Counted from the stretch's first letter, positions 1 through 7,716 are shown. The stretch: 20,862 nucleotides of DNA from Hyphomicrobiales bacterium (GCA_021775835.1 JAJFHC010000152.1:1-20862); one strand, 5' to 3'. Numbers and translations: made by a program. Notes: generated by a model not told the origin, from the letters alone.

Positions 1-849
1 AGCGAAAGCGTCGATGCAAGAGCGATAAATCCATCGCAAGTAAGCCGAGCACGGGCAAGGCCCGCCCGAAACTCCAATATCGCCTGCGCTGTATAAATCA
101 CCTCCCGACATTGCACCGACTTTTGCAACACAATCTGCCAGCACCGGGCAATCGATCTTCCCGCCCTTGTCGGCTTCATCGTGCCGCATGTCGATCGTCG
201 CTGCCGCCCGATAGTCCTCGCAACTTGCATGCACCATGGCGGGGTCGGCGAAACAGCGTTGATATTCCGCCATGGCTTCTTCCGTGAACGGAGAGGTTCC
301 AGCACTTCCGCTGCCGATCTTCATTTGCAGGTAGAGGTGACGCGTTGCATCGGTACCAATCAACTCTTCGGGGAACGGCGCGGGGAGAGTCAGGAAAAAC
401 CAGTGCCAGTATGCGCGCGCAAAACTCTCCGTGGTTCCGCGGTACATTTCATAGGTCGGAGCAATATCCAGTACACAGAGTTTTTTCACCCGCCCGGCAT
501 GGTCGATGGCAAGCCGGTGTGCCACCCGGCCGCCCCGGTCATGTCCGGCCAGGTAAAAACGGTCATAACCGAGTGCTTCCATCACCTCCGCCATGTCCTG
601 CGCCATGGCGCGTTTGGAGTAGGGCGTGTGCTTGGCATCTGTTTTCGGTTTCGAGGAATCGCCATAACCGCGCAAATCGGCGGCCACGACGGTAAACGTC
701 TCACTCAAGATGGGCGCCACCTTGTGCCACATGACATGTGTCTGCGGGTATCCGTGCAGTGAAAGCAGAGGCGGGCCCGATCCCGCCATGCGCAGATTGA
801 TTTCTGCCCCCGAGGTTGTAATTCGTTTTTGAACAAACCCTTCAAACAT
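1..849 (-). CDS. Fluoroacetate dehalogenase-like alpha/beta hydrolase, partial and with aberrant C-terminus
   Basis: The reading frame starts at ATG 849 (AAGGGA five bases upstream) and stays open to the window edge, giving 283 residues. Residues 1-238 read as an alpha/beta hydrolase of the haloacetate/fluoroacetate dehalogenase group: oxyanion motif HGYPQTH at 32-38, nucleophile motif GHDRGGR with Asp104, second acid in VLDIAP at Asp128, a halide-pocket-like YWHWFF (His149, Trp150) and CEDYR with Tyr213. From memory of the Rhodopseudomonas enzyme RPA1163 (Asp110, Asp134, His155, Trp156, Tyr219, His280) all but the last align at an offset of six. The family normally continues after CPVLA with a Trp-Gly turn and a Gly-His catalytic motif near residue 274; neither is present. 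Residues 239-283 look unrelated and end without a stop. Either the gene is rearranged near base 135 or it is a pseudogene. Divergent from the racemase-like gene. Substrate is inference; dehalogenase versus epoxide hydrolase is not settled. Confidence 0.75.
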   Translation of the reverse strand, partial: MFEGFVQKRITTSGAEINLRMAGSGPPLLSLHGYPQTHVMWHKVAPILSETFTVVAADLRGYGDSSKPKTDAKHTPYSKRAMAQDMAEVMEALGYDRFYLAGHDRGGRVAHRLAIDHAGRVKKLCVLDIAPTYEMYRGTTESFARAYWHWFFLTLPAPFPEELIGTDATRHLYLQMKIGSGSAGTSPFTEEAMAEYQRCFADPAMVHASCEDYRAAATIDMRHDEADKGGKIDCPVLADCVAKVGAMSGGDLYSAGDIGVSGGPCPCSAYLRWIYRSCIDAFA

Positions 850-958
850 GGCATTCCCTTGGATACAAAGCTGTTTCAAAGCCATATCATGATGGCGGCA
901 CACAAGGCGATTCCGCTGGGAGAGGCTGTGCCTCAACCACGTCACGGAGACCAGCGTC

Positions 959-1567
959 ATGCCCCGGACTATCGCTTTCCTTCATACCGCCCAGTCGAAC
1001 GCGGACCTGTTTGAACAAGCGGTTGAGGATTATCCGTTGGAACGCAGCCATCTTGTGCGCGATGATCTGCTGGCACGCGCCGTCGTTGCAGGCGGTTTGA
1101 CCCCTGAGATCCGGGAGGAAACAAAAAATCTCCTGCGGGGACAGGTCAAACGCGCCGACACTGTTCTCGTCACGTGTTCGACACTCGGCCCTGCGGCAGA
1201 CGATCTCGGCGATCCCTGCATAAGACGGGTTGACCGCGCGTTGGCCGAGGCAGCCGTTGCCGCCGGTAAACCGGTGAAGGCCCTGTGCACGGTGCGGTCG
1301 ACACTAGACCCAACCGGCGATTTGTTTTCGGAGGTTGCCGCCAGTGCCGGCGTTCCGGTCGATGTTGAACTGATCGACGGTGCCTGGGCCCTTTTCGAGT
1401 GTGGCGATATGCAGGGCTACTTTTCAACGATTGCCCTGGCCGCCGACCTTGCGGCCGAAGGCGATGTCACCGTGGCCCTCGCTCAGGCCTCGATGGCGCC
1501 TGCCGCGGCGCTGTGCAGGACGGCGTCGCCCTTGACCAGCCTGACCGCCGCGATGACAGGTCTGTAA
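959..1567 (+). CDS. Asp/Glu/hydantoin racemase-like protein
   Basis: A 202-residue cytoplasmic protein with the repeated alpha/beta layout of the aspartate/glutamate racemase superfamily. The first half carries VTCSTLGP (Cys73), matching the N-terminal catalytic cysteine loop. The second half carries VALAQASMA at 172-180, where classical racemases have the second catalytic cysteine; here the position is occupied by Ser178, with Cys186 a few residues on. With one catalytic cysteine it may not be a true two-base racemase, and a maleate isomerase- or decarboxylase-like role is equally open. Start is ATG 959, with GGAG about ten bases upstream. It is divergent from the hydrolase at 849 and convergent with the EamA exporter, whose stop lies 23 bases away. 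The family call is firm to moderate; the substrate is unknown. Confidence 0.75.
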   Translation: MPRTIAFLHTAQSNADLFEQAVEDYPLERSHLVRDDLLARAVVAGGLTPEIREETKNLLRGQVKRADTVLVTCSTLGPAADDLGDPCIRRVDRALAEAAVAAGKPVKALCTVRSTLDPTGDLFSEVAASAGVPVDVELIDGAWALFECGDMQGYFSTIALAADLAAEGDVTVALAQASMAPAAALCRTASPLTSLTAAMTGL

Positions 1568-1590
1568 TAGGCACCGTTGTTGCTATCAAC

Positions 1591-2517
1591 TCATGACCGG
1601 GCGACTGCCATTCCGGCGCCGACGATCATACACATGCCAAGGACCGTCTGGAGATCGGGCACTTCTGAAAACAGCAGGAACCCGAACGCTGTCATGAAGA
1701 TCAGGTAGTTGTAGTCGAATGTCGCGATGATGAAGGGTGGCGCCGACTGATAGGCGGCCGACACGACGAGGCTGTTGCCAACCATCAGCGCGGCCACCAT
1801 CACGACATAACCCCACTCCAGGATTTCGAAAACCTGCCACGAGCCCAGCAGGAAAGGGGATACGGCGACGCTTTCCGGCGTCGGCGGCCAGATGAAAAGG
1901 AGAAGGCTGACCGCGGTACCCATGACCACGAGCGCAATGTTCACCGAGACACCGAGTGTGGCTGGCGGCGTAGTGCGGCATTTGCTCCGGGTTACAAGTG
2001 CCGAGAGCGCATAAAAGAACCCGCCCAGAACAGGGAGCGCCGTGAACCAGGTGAAGGCGTCAGTGCCTGGTCTCAGGATCAGCAAGACGCCGGCAAAGCC
2101 GAAGGCGATGGCACACCAGCCCCGCGAGCTTACTCGTTCGCCAATCAGAAGTGCCGACAATGCGGCAACGAACAAGGGAGAGGTGTAGAGGCCTGCGGCA
2201 AGTGTCGCCAGCGGCAGGACCGGCAGGGCGGCATAGGTGACACTGAACATCAGGACAAACAGGAGGGCGCGGACCATCGGCCACAGCCTGAAGGCCCGCG
2301 ACCAGGTCGCAGCCCCGTCGCCCCACAGAAAGGCGATCGCCAGCAAGGCCGGGATCGCGAGCACCGATCGCAGCACGAAGTACTGCCAGATCGTTCCGCC
2401 GGCGCTGGCATATTTGAAGATGACGTCCGTCAGGGAGGTGAACAATGTCGACATCGACACAAGGGCAACGCCGAGTGCGATGCGATCCTGGTGGATTTCT
2501 TCTTTGATCGCGGCCAT
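1591..2517 (-). CDS. EamA/DMT-family inner-membrane exporter
   Basis: About 308 residues, almost entirely hydrophobic, with ten predictable membrane helices in two halves, the signature of the drug/metabolite transporter EamA fold. The first half includes a charged loop followed by FKYASAG and YFVLRS, typical of the family's first two helices. The short loop GERVSSRGW followed by GFAGVLLILRPG marks the end of the first EamA repeat, and FSEVPDLQTVLGMCMIVGAG marks the end of the second. Family members export amino acids, metabolites or drugs by proton antiport; the substrate cannot be read here. A GTG codon directly precedes the chosen ATG at 2517, so one extra residue is possible. Divergent from a LysR gene with an inverted-repeat operator between them, so LysR control is likely. 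Convergent with the racemase-like gene. Confidence 0.9.
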   Translation of the reverse strand: MAAIKEEIHQDRIALGVALVSMSTLFTSLTDVIFKYASAGGTIWQYFVLRSVLAIPALLAIAFLWGDGAATWSRAFRLWPMVRALLFVLMFSVTYAALPVLPLATLAAGLYTSPLFVAALSALLIGERVSSRGWCAIAFGFAGVLLILRPGTDAFTWFTALPVLGGFFYALSALVTRSKCRTTPPATLGVSVNIALVVMGTAVSLLLFIWPPTPESVAVSPFLLGSWQVFEILEWGYVVMVAALMVGNSLVVSAAYQSAPPFIIATFDYNYLIFMTAFGFLLFSEVPDLQTVLGMCMIVGAGMAVARS

Positions 2518-2564
2518 CACGAGTTCCCGATTTCAATGAATCGCCATCGTAGCGAAGGCCACAT

Positions 2565-2585
2565 TGTTCAAATAGATATTGAACA
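2565..2585. promoter_or_regulatory. Likely LysR operator
   Basis: A perfect inverted repeat TGTTCAA / TTGAACA, seven-base arms separated by seven bases (ATAGATA), lies between the divergent LysR and EamA genes. The inner TTCAA-N7-TTGAA resembles the dyads bound by LysR-type regulators. It overlaps the probable -35 region of the LysR gene, which fits autorepression plus control of the exporter. Binding is inferred. Confidence 0.6.
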
Positions 2586-2596
2586 GGCAATATAAT
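2567..2596 (+). promoter_or_regulatory. Promoter of the LysR gene
   Basis: A perfect -10 box TATAAT at 2591-2596 is preceded after 18 bases by TTCAAA at 2567-2572 as a weak -35. Transcription would begin near 2603, leaving about 12 bases of leader before ATG 2615 and excluding the TTG at 2579 as the start. Confidence 0.5.
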
Positions 2597-2614
2597 GTTG
2601 CAATATTTCGAATA

Positions 2615-3529
2615 ATGACACGAACACCGATCAACGGAATTGAAGTGTTTCTGGCCATTGTCCGGGAGGGATCGCTTCGTGCGGCCGCCCGGTCTCTCGG
2701 TGTCGGCGCACCGGCTGTCAGCCACCAGCTCAAGGTGCTCGAACGCAGGATCGGTGTCGATCTGCTGGTGCGAACCACCCGGTCTATCGAACTCACCGAA
2801 GCCGGGCGCACGTTGCTTGCTTCGGCTGAACCCGCGTTCAAGGAAATCATCGATGCCATCGAAGGGTCCCGCGCAATCGGCGGATCCACAACCGGCACCT
2901 TGCGATTGACCCTGCCCAGAGGCGCCTACATAACCGTCATCGCTCCGGTGCTCGCCGATTTTCATGCGCAATATCCGGATGTCTGCCTGGATCTGTCGAT
3001 CAATGAGCAACTCGTCGATATTGTCCAAGAGGGCTATCACGCCGGAATGCGTCTCGGAGACCGGTTGACCCCGGGCATGGTCGCGGTCCGACTGACAGGG
3101 CCACTCACCCCGTGTTACTCAGGCTCTCCCGGCTATCTCGAAGAATTTGGGCGGCCAGAACATCCTCGTGATCTGCTGAGACACAGATGTATTCGCCACA
3201 AGTTTGTCACCGCTAAACGTGTCGGGGAGTGGCACTTCGTCGAGAACGGGCAAACGAAAACGGTAGATCCTCCCACGAAACTCATTTTTGATAATATGCA
3301 GTCTGTCATCCAGGCCGTACGTGACGGCCATGGGATCGGTTGGTCTCTGCGAACAGTCATTGCAGACGACCTAAAGTCCGGCGCTCTGGAAACGGTTCTC
3401 GATCCGTACGTGGCGAAACTGCCGCCGTTCTATCTCTATTATCCCGAACAGAACCGACGCCTTGAACTGCTGCGCCTGTTTATAGACTTTCTGGCCTCGA
3501 ACCAACACAGATGCCTGGTGCCGCTGTAG
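2615..3529 (+). CDS. LysR-family transcriptional regulator
   Basis: A 304-residue regulator. Residues 1-60 form the LysR winged helix-turn-helix: GIEVFLAIVREGSLRAAA, then PAVSHQLKVLERRIG and LLVRTTRSIELTEAG. The rest is a periplasmic-binding-type effector domain, with the conserved VRDGHGIGW segment near the C-terminus. It belongs to the GcvA/AaeR-like subgroup judging by the HTH and by the RHRCIRH-like segment, a loose assignment. I chose ATG 2615 over an in-frame TTG at 2579 because the TTG lies inside the inverted repeat and upstream of a TATAAT box, and because LysR proteins normally begin a few residues before this HTH. No strong ribosome site precedes 2615, which suits a very short leader. 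Its likely target is the divergent EamA exporter; the inducer is unknown. Confidence 0.93.
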   Translation: MTRTPINGIEVFLAIVREGSLRAAARSLGVGAPAVSHQLKVLERRIGVDLLVRTTRSIELTEAGRTLLASAEPAFKEIIDAIEGSRAIGGSTTGTLRLTLPRGAYITVIAPVLADFHAQYPDVCLDLSINEQLVDIVQEGYHAGMRLGDRLTPGMVAVRLTGPLTPCYSGSPGYLEEFGRPEHPRDLLRHRCIRHKFVTAKRVGEWHFVENGQTKTVDPPTKLIFDNMQSVIQAVRDGHGIGWSLRTVIADDLKSGALETVLDPYVAKLPPFYLYYPEQNRRLELLRLFIDFLASNQHRCLVPL

Positions 3530-3624
3530 GTCCGGATGTTCGAGAACGGAGGTCTTGGACCCTAATCCGTAATCGCCGCAAACGCCGACTTTCTGCCGTT
3601 TCCCCGCCGGGGTGGGGTGCCGGG

Positions 3625-4512
3625 TCAGGGCGATGGAAAATCGACATGCTTTTTCAGGAACGCCAACACCGCATCCTGTACCTCTACGAATTCAAGGAGC
3701 GCGTGTTTCTTTGCCAGGTCGCGTTGCCGGTAAACGATGGATTTGCTGCCATTCTGTTCCTTCATATGACGCCCGCAATGGCCCTTGCTCCACTCATTTT
3801 GAAACCATGGGTCGCCCTCGCTCACCAAGGACAAGACCGGCTCGCTTGCAGGCGCATTGATGCCGGCGTACTCGCTCCAACCGGCGGCGCACGTCCAGCC
3901 TTCAATCACCCGAGCGCGAACGGATTGTCTGTCGTTGCCTGGCTTGAACGTGGCTGCGGTGACACCACCCTGGCTGAATCCGACAAGGACGAGATTGCCG
4001 GCATCTACAAAGGGAAGGCTTTTGGCCTGTTCAATCGCGTAACCCGCATCAAGTTTACGCATCTGCAAGGTGGCGCGATACATCCCACCCCTGCGGGTCT
4101 TGGGGTCGCACGACATCGGATACCTCGTGCGCGCAAAACTCGCCGGCGCAATCACCAGGAAACCGTTGTTTGCCAGAAACTCCATGCGCCGGTGTGTTCC
4201 AGACCAGATGCCCGTGCAACCGTGAAGGTAGACGACTGTTGGAAACTTCTTGCGCCCGTCACCGTGTCTTGTCGTGAGTTCGGCAATGGTCGTTCTTTTG
4301 GATTGGCCGGCGCCTGTGGGAACCCGAACGACAGCGGACGTCCAGGTCCGCTTGATCTGTTCAGGGTCCCCGATGTCCGCCGGCTTCATGTCGTATTGTT
4401 TGGTGAATTGCTTGGTGTCGTTATGTAATCCCTCATCCTGCGCGAACACGACTTGAGACGGCATCGTGGTGAGCACCGCAAGCGTCACAAGCTGAAACAG
4501 TCCAGAGCGCAA
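3625..4512 (-). CDS. Exported alpha/beta hydrolase, dienelactone-hydrolase-like
   Basis: A secreted serine hydrolase. Its core has YLHGCTG (oxyanion loop), nucleophile elbow GFSQGG, acid in SEGDPWF and a histidine in KKHALLEF; in the 295-residue form these are about Ser180, Asp234 and His270. Four cysteines in the mature part suggest disulfides. An ATG at 4563 gives 312 residues but has no ribosome site and an unusually long 41-residue signal. A TTG at 4512 is preceded by AGAGGAG with five bases spacing and gives a classic 24-residue signal peptide (MRSGLFQLV core, cleavage near VVFA/QD), so I prefer it. Located just downstream of the MBL gene on the other side of a 37-88 base gap but transcribed away from it on the same strand order (MBL first is at higher coordinates), so the two could share a transcript. 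Substrate unknown; esterase or lactonase is a guess. Confidence 0.85.
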   Translation of the reverse strand: MRSGLFQLVTLAVLTTMPSQVVFAQDEGLHNDTKQFTKQYDMKPADIGDPEQIKRTWTSAVVRVPTGAGQSKRTTIAELTTRHGDGRKKFPTVVYLHGCTGIWSGTHRRMEFLANNGFLVIAPASFARTRYPMSCDPKTRRGGMYRATLQMRKLDAGYAIEQAKSLPFVDAGNLVLVGFSQGGVTAATFKPGNDRQSVRARVIEGWTCAAGWSEYAGINAPASEPVLSLVSEGDPWFQNEWSKGHCGRHMKEQNGSKSIVYRQRDLAKKHALLEFVEVQDAVLAFLKKHVDFPSP

Positions 4513-4600
4513 GACAGCTCCTCTCGAAAGCCCGGCTTGTGTTGTTCGCTTGGCGAAGCTCATGTCAATCGCGAAATCCGGCCCTGATTATCAACAGGCC

Positions 4601-5371
4601 CTAGTACCAATCGCCCATTTTCACTTCTGAGGCGTTGCCGAGAAGTTTGGCAAACTCTTCCGGGTTCTGGGTGCCGCCATCCTTGCCGCGATAGTGATAC
4701 GGATAGACGAACTTCGGCTTGAACTCCGCAACTGCGGACGCCGCAGCCTTGGCGTCCATCGTGAACGGAAGGTTCATGCAGACGAAAGCAAGGTTGATGT
4801 CTTTCAGGGCGCGCATTTCTGGGATGTCTTCGGTGTCGCCGGAGATGTAAACCCGGAAACCGTCGAAATTGAGCACATAGCCGTTGTCGCGGCCTTGCGG
4901 ATGATATTTCTTGCGGTCCGCTGTCAGGTTGTAGGCTGGGATCGCTTCAACGCTTAGTGACTTGTAACTTGCTGAGCCGCCATTTTCCACCTGACCCGCT
5001 TTGGCCGTCAGGTCGGCGGGCAGCTTCCCCTTTACCGCCGGGTTGGCGATGATCTGTGTTTTCTCGCCAACCAATGCAGCCAGGGTGTCCGGCTTGTAAT
5101 GGTCGCCGTGATGGTGGGTAATCAATACGAGATCAGGCTTCGGAAACTTGGAATAGGCTGAAGCATCTCCGACCGGATCTGAGTAAATTGTGCCAACCGG
5201 TGTTTCCATCACGAACGAGGCGTGGCTTACGGGATTGACGGTGATGGGGCCGGCACCTGTCTTGAAGGTGTGACTGGAATGTCCGTCGGCATGCACTGTG
5301 TAGGGAAGCAGTGTAATCGCGCCCAGGGCAGCGGCCCCGGTTCCCAAAAATTCGCGGCGGGTATGTTTCAT
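4601..5371 (-). CDS. Tat-exported metallo-beta-lactamase-fold hydrolase, UlaG-like
   Basis: A 256-residue MBL-fold protein. The N-terminus has a twin-arginine signal (TRREFLG followed by a small-residue hydrophobic stretch, probable cleavage near VHA at 25-28), so the enzyme is folded in the cytoplasm and exported, probably with its metal. The metal-binding motif THHHGDHY is at 85-92, followed by ISGDTED (Asp179) and PYHYRG with His226, a two-metal site of the UlaG/YcbL-like beta-lactamase_2 family. Such proteins hydrolyse phosphodiester, lactone or similar bonds; the substrate cannot be read. ATG 5371 has GAGGAG about ten bases upstream, a good start. The divergent gap to the flavoenzyme gene contains a TATAAT on this strand at 5505-5500. 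Confidence 0.9.
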   Translation of the reverse strand: MKHTRREFLGTGAAALGAITLLPYTVHADGHSSHTFKTGAGPITVNPVSHASFVMETPVGTIYSDPVGDASAYSKFPKPDLVLITHHHGDHYKPDTLAALVGEKTQIIANPAVKGKLPADLTAKAGQVENGGSASYKSLSVEAIPAYNLTADRKKYHPQGRDNGYVLNFDGFRVYISGDTEDIPEMRALKDINLAFVCMNLPFTMDAKAAASAVAEFKPKFVYPYHYRGKDGGTQNPEEFAKLLGNASEVKMGDWY

Positions 5372-5526
5372 GGGGCATTACTCCTCAAATTGCGGAAGGC
5401 TTTATCTGCCGGCGAATGATGTGATCTGACGGTGGCGATGTCAAATAAATGACCGTCGTGGAGATGGAAGCGAGTACTCAACAGTCGGCTAACAACGTCA
5501 TTATATACGCAATTGTGACCGTTTCC

Positions 5527-5540
5527 GGGGGAACGCCCCC
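5527..5540. repeat. Short G/C hairpin
   Basis: GGGGG and CCCCC arms of five bases with an AACG tetraloop, in the leader region of the flavoenzyme gene. It has no T-run, so it is not an obvious terminator; role unknown. Confidence 0.3.
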
Positions 5541-5597
5541 CCACAAACCTATTACCAGGGGGATCAACCGGAGACAGTTGTTTTTGCCAGTTTACGA

Positions 5598-5612
5598 ACA
5601 ATGTTGCATTGT
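5598..5612. promoter_or_regulatory. Palindromic operator candidate before the flavoenzyme gene
   Basis: ACAATG-TTG-CATTGT, a perfect palindrome with six-base arms and a three-base centre, ends 33 bases before the preferred TTG start at 5646. Position and symmetry suggest a repressor site. It covers the in-frame ATG at 5601, which argues against that start. The protein that binds is unknown. Confidence 0.4.
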
Positions 5613-5645
5613 CGGCGAAGCGCCCTGAACTCTGGAGAATGTTCC

Positions 5646-7661
5646 TTGTCCGAATTGTTTCCTCATCTGTCAGCACCGATCAAACTGGGTGCGATTGAAG
5701 TTCGCAACAGGATCATCTCCACGGGTCACATGACCTGCATGATCGCGGGCGGCGTTCCGAATGCAGCCTTCGCCGACTATCACGAGGCCCGGGCCCGGGG
5801 CGGGTGTGGTTTGATCATTACGGAGTCGGCCGCCGTTCACGCCACCTCCAATGCCTACAACATACAGTTGACCGACCCGGCAGCCATCGATGCCCTCGGT
5901 GTCACGGCACAAAAAATCAAACGGCACGGCTGCGCCATATTCGGTCAGCTAGGCCATGGCGGCCGAGAGACGCATTCGGGGACCGACGGCTCGATGCCCG
6001 CGGCCTACGGTCCTTCGGCCCTGGCCACCGAACGGTTTCATGTCATGCCGCGTGCCATGTCGAGGGACATGATCGCCGAGATTGTTTCCGCATTTGGCGA
6101 AGGCGCCAGGCGCTACGAGGAAGCCGGTTACGACGGCGTCGAAATCATGGTGAGCCATGGACTCCTGCTCGCCCAGTTTCTCAATCCCGACATCAATGTC
6201 CGCGACGATGACTACGGCGGTTCACGGGAAAACCGTCTGCGTTTCCTGCGCGAGGTTATCGCAAGCATTCGTGGAGCAGTCGAACGCCGGCTTGTTCTCG
6301 GCATACGCATTTCGGGCGATGAGCTGAACGCCAGGGGTCTCGAAACCGATGAGGTGCTCGGCATATGCAAGGACCTCGACACTGACGGCACTCTCGATTT
6401 CATGGACATCTGCGGCGGCACCATGACGGGCGTTGGCGGGTCCATCCATGTTGTGCCACCGATGAATTTTGATCCCGGATATCTGGGCCCGATTTCCAAA
6501 CGCATCCGCGAGTCTGTTTCGGCCGCCGTGTTTGTTGCCGGGCGCATCAACGATCCGCGGGCCGCGGAAAACATGATCGAGGAAGGTTATGCCGACATGT
6601 GCGGCATGACCCGGGCGCAGATCTGCGATCCCGAAATGGCCGGCAAGGCGATGCGCGATGAGGCCGATGACATCCGGGCGTGTATCGGTTGCAATCAGGC
6701 TTGTATCGGTCACATGCAGGCTGGCTATCCGATTTCCTGCATCCAGCACCCTGAAACCGGAAGAGAAGCCGGGCTTGGTGTCCGCAGTCCGGCCGCCCAG
6801 CCCTTGAACGTTCTTGTGGCGGGCGGCGGTCCGGCCGGCATGAAGGCCGCGGCCGTTGCGGCGGAGCGCGGGCATTCCGTGACATTGTGCGAGGGCGGTG
6901 CCGGACTTGGCGGACAGGTCAACCTCGCCTGCAAGTTGCCGGGTCGTGATGAGTTCGGCGGGATCATCACGAATCTGTCCCACGAAATGAAACGTCATGG
7001 TGTTGAGGTGAGGTTGAACACGATCGTCACCCGTTCGACGATCGAGTCCGACGCACCGGATGTTCTTGTGATCGCAACCGGCGCGCGCGCCCATACGCCC
7101 GATGGCCTGCTATTGGACGACGCCCATGTGCTGCATGCGACCCAGGTTCTGGACGGGGCCAATGTTGGCACCCGTGTTGTGATTGCAGACTGGCGTTGCG
7201 ATTGGGTGGGGCTTGGTCTCGCCGAAAAACTGGCGCGCAACGGCTGTTCGGTGCGCCTGGCCGTCAACGGCTACATGCCGGGCCAGAGCATTCAGCAGTA
7301 CACCCGCGACCGCTGGATTGGAGACCTCCATAAACTCGGCGTTGAGATCACGCCCTTTGCCCGCCTTATCGGTGCCGACGACAGTACCGGATATTTTCAA
7401 CACACGACCAGTGGTGAGCCGATCCTATTCGAAGACATGGATACGTTGATTACAGCAACAGGGTCACAATCGGATCTTACTCTCGAGTCGGAATTGCAGG
7501 GGTGGCCGGGGGAGACCTGGATCGCCGGGGACGCCGTCGCACCACGAACTTGCGAAGAGGCGGTTCTGGAAGGATTGAAGATTGGCTCCGCGATCGGTGG
7601 CGGCCCATTGGGCATGGCAGACAGGCCACTTTGTTTGCAGGAACGCACTGGGCCGTTCTGA
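5646..7661 (+). CDS. NADH:flavin oxidoreductase, Old Yellow Enzyme/FAD-NAD fusion with 4Fe-4S motif
   Basis: A 671-residue fusion of the 2,4-dienoyl-CoA reductase/trimethylamine dehydrogenase type. Residues 1-340 are an FMN-binding TIM barrel (FPHLSAPIKLGAIEVRNRI, GQLGHGGR, a YDGVEI segment and the DYGGSRENRLRF signature). A CxxCxxxCx11C motif (ACIGCNQAC, Cys346/349/353/365) would hold a 4Fe-4S cluster. The C-terminal half has a Rossmann GGGPAGMKAA, a second dinucleotide-binding region reading ADWRCDWVGLGLAEKLA, and the closing TWIAGDAV FAD motif. Electrons would flow from NAD(P)H through FAD and the cluster to FMN. Members reduce enoyl-CoAs or demethylate amines and betaines; which applies here is unclear. 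TTG 5646 is preferred because GGAG lies eight bases upstream, whereas ATG 5601 sits inside a palindrome and lacks a ribosome site. Confidence 0.9.
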   Translation: MSELFPHLSAPIKLGAIEVRNRIISTGHMTCMIAGGVPNAAFADYHEARARGGCGLIITESAAVHATSNAYNIQLTDPAAIDALGVTAQKIKRHGCAIFGQLGHGGRETHSGTDGSMPAAYGPSALATERFHVMPRAMSRDMIAEIVSAFGEGARRYEEAGYDGVEIMVSHGLLLAQFLNPDINVRDDDYGGSRENRLRFLREVIASIRGAVERRLVLGIRISGDELNARGLETDEVLGICKDLDTDGTLDFMDICGGTMTGVGGSIHVVPPMNFDPGYLGPISKRIRESVSAAVFVAGRINDPRAAENMIEEGYADMCGMTRAQICDPEMAGKAMRDEADDIRACIGCNQACIGHMQAGYPISCIQHPETGREAGLGVRSPAAQPLNVLVAGGGPAGMKAAAVAAERGHSVTLCEGGAGLGGQVNLACKLPGRDEFGGIITNLSHEMKRHGVEVRLNTIVTRSTIESDAPDVLVIATGARAHTPDGLLLDDAHVLHATQVLDGANVGTRVVIADWRCDWVGLGLAEKLARNGCSVRLAVNGYMPGQSIQQYTRDRWIGDLHKLGVEITPFARLIGADDSTGYFQHTTSGEPILFEDMDTLITATGSQSDLTLESELQGWPGETWIAGDAVAPRTCEEAVLEGLKIGSAIGGGPLGMADRPLCLQERTGPF

Positions 7662-7716
7662 ACCAAAATTGATCAGTGTCCCGCGATGCCGGTCCGAATG
7701 TCCAAAGTTGGCGGTA

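Larger units (their letters stand above)
5372..5645. promoter_or_regulatory. Divergent regulatory gap between MBL and flavoenzyme genes
   Basis: 274 bases without a gene. On the minus strand TATAAT at 5505-5500 could be the -10 of the MBL gene, with only a poor -35. A GGGGG-AACG-CCCCC hairpin lies at 5527-5540 and a 15-base palindrome at 5598-5612. I see no convincing small ORF. Confidence 0.35.

Noticed and set aside
181..762. Plus-strand frames across the dehalogenase-like gene
   Set aside because: The minus-strand frame carries catalytic and halide-pocket motifs; the plus-strand proteins have none.
1568..1590. A terminator in the racemase/EamA convergent gap
   Set aside because: GTTG-N7-CAAC is too small and lacks a T-run.
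2060..3040. A 326-residue minus-strand frame covering the LysR/EamA gap
   Set aside because: It overlaps both recognisable genes in another frame and is low-complexity and Arg/Cys-rich, as shadow frames are.
3530..3624. A terminator between LysR and the exported hydrolase
   Set aside because: Only short dyads (CCCCG/GGGG type) with no T-run; not enough for a call on the convergent gap.
3511..4428. A 305-residue plus-strand frame across the exported hydrolase
   Set aside because: It is antisense to a gene with an intact Ser-Asp-His triad and signal peptide, and it overlaps the end of the LysR gene.
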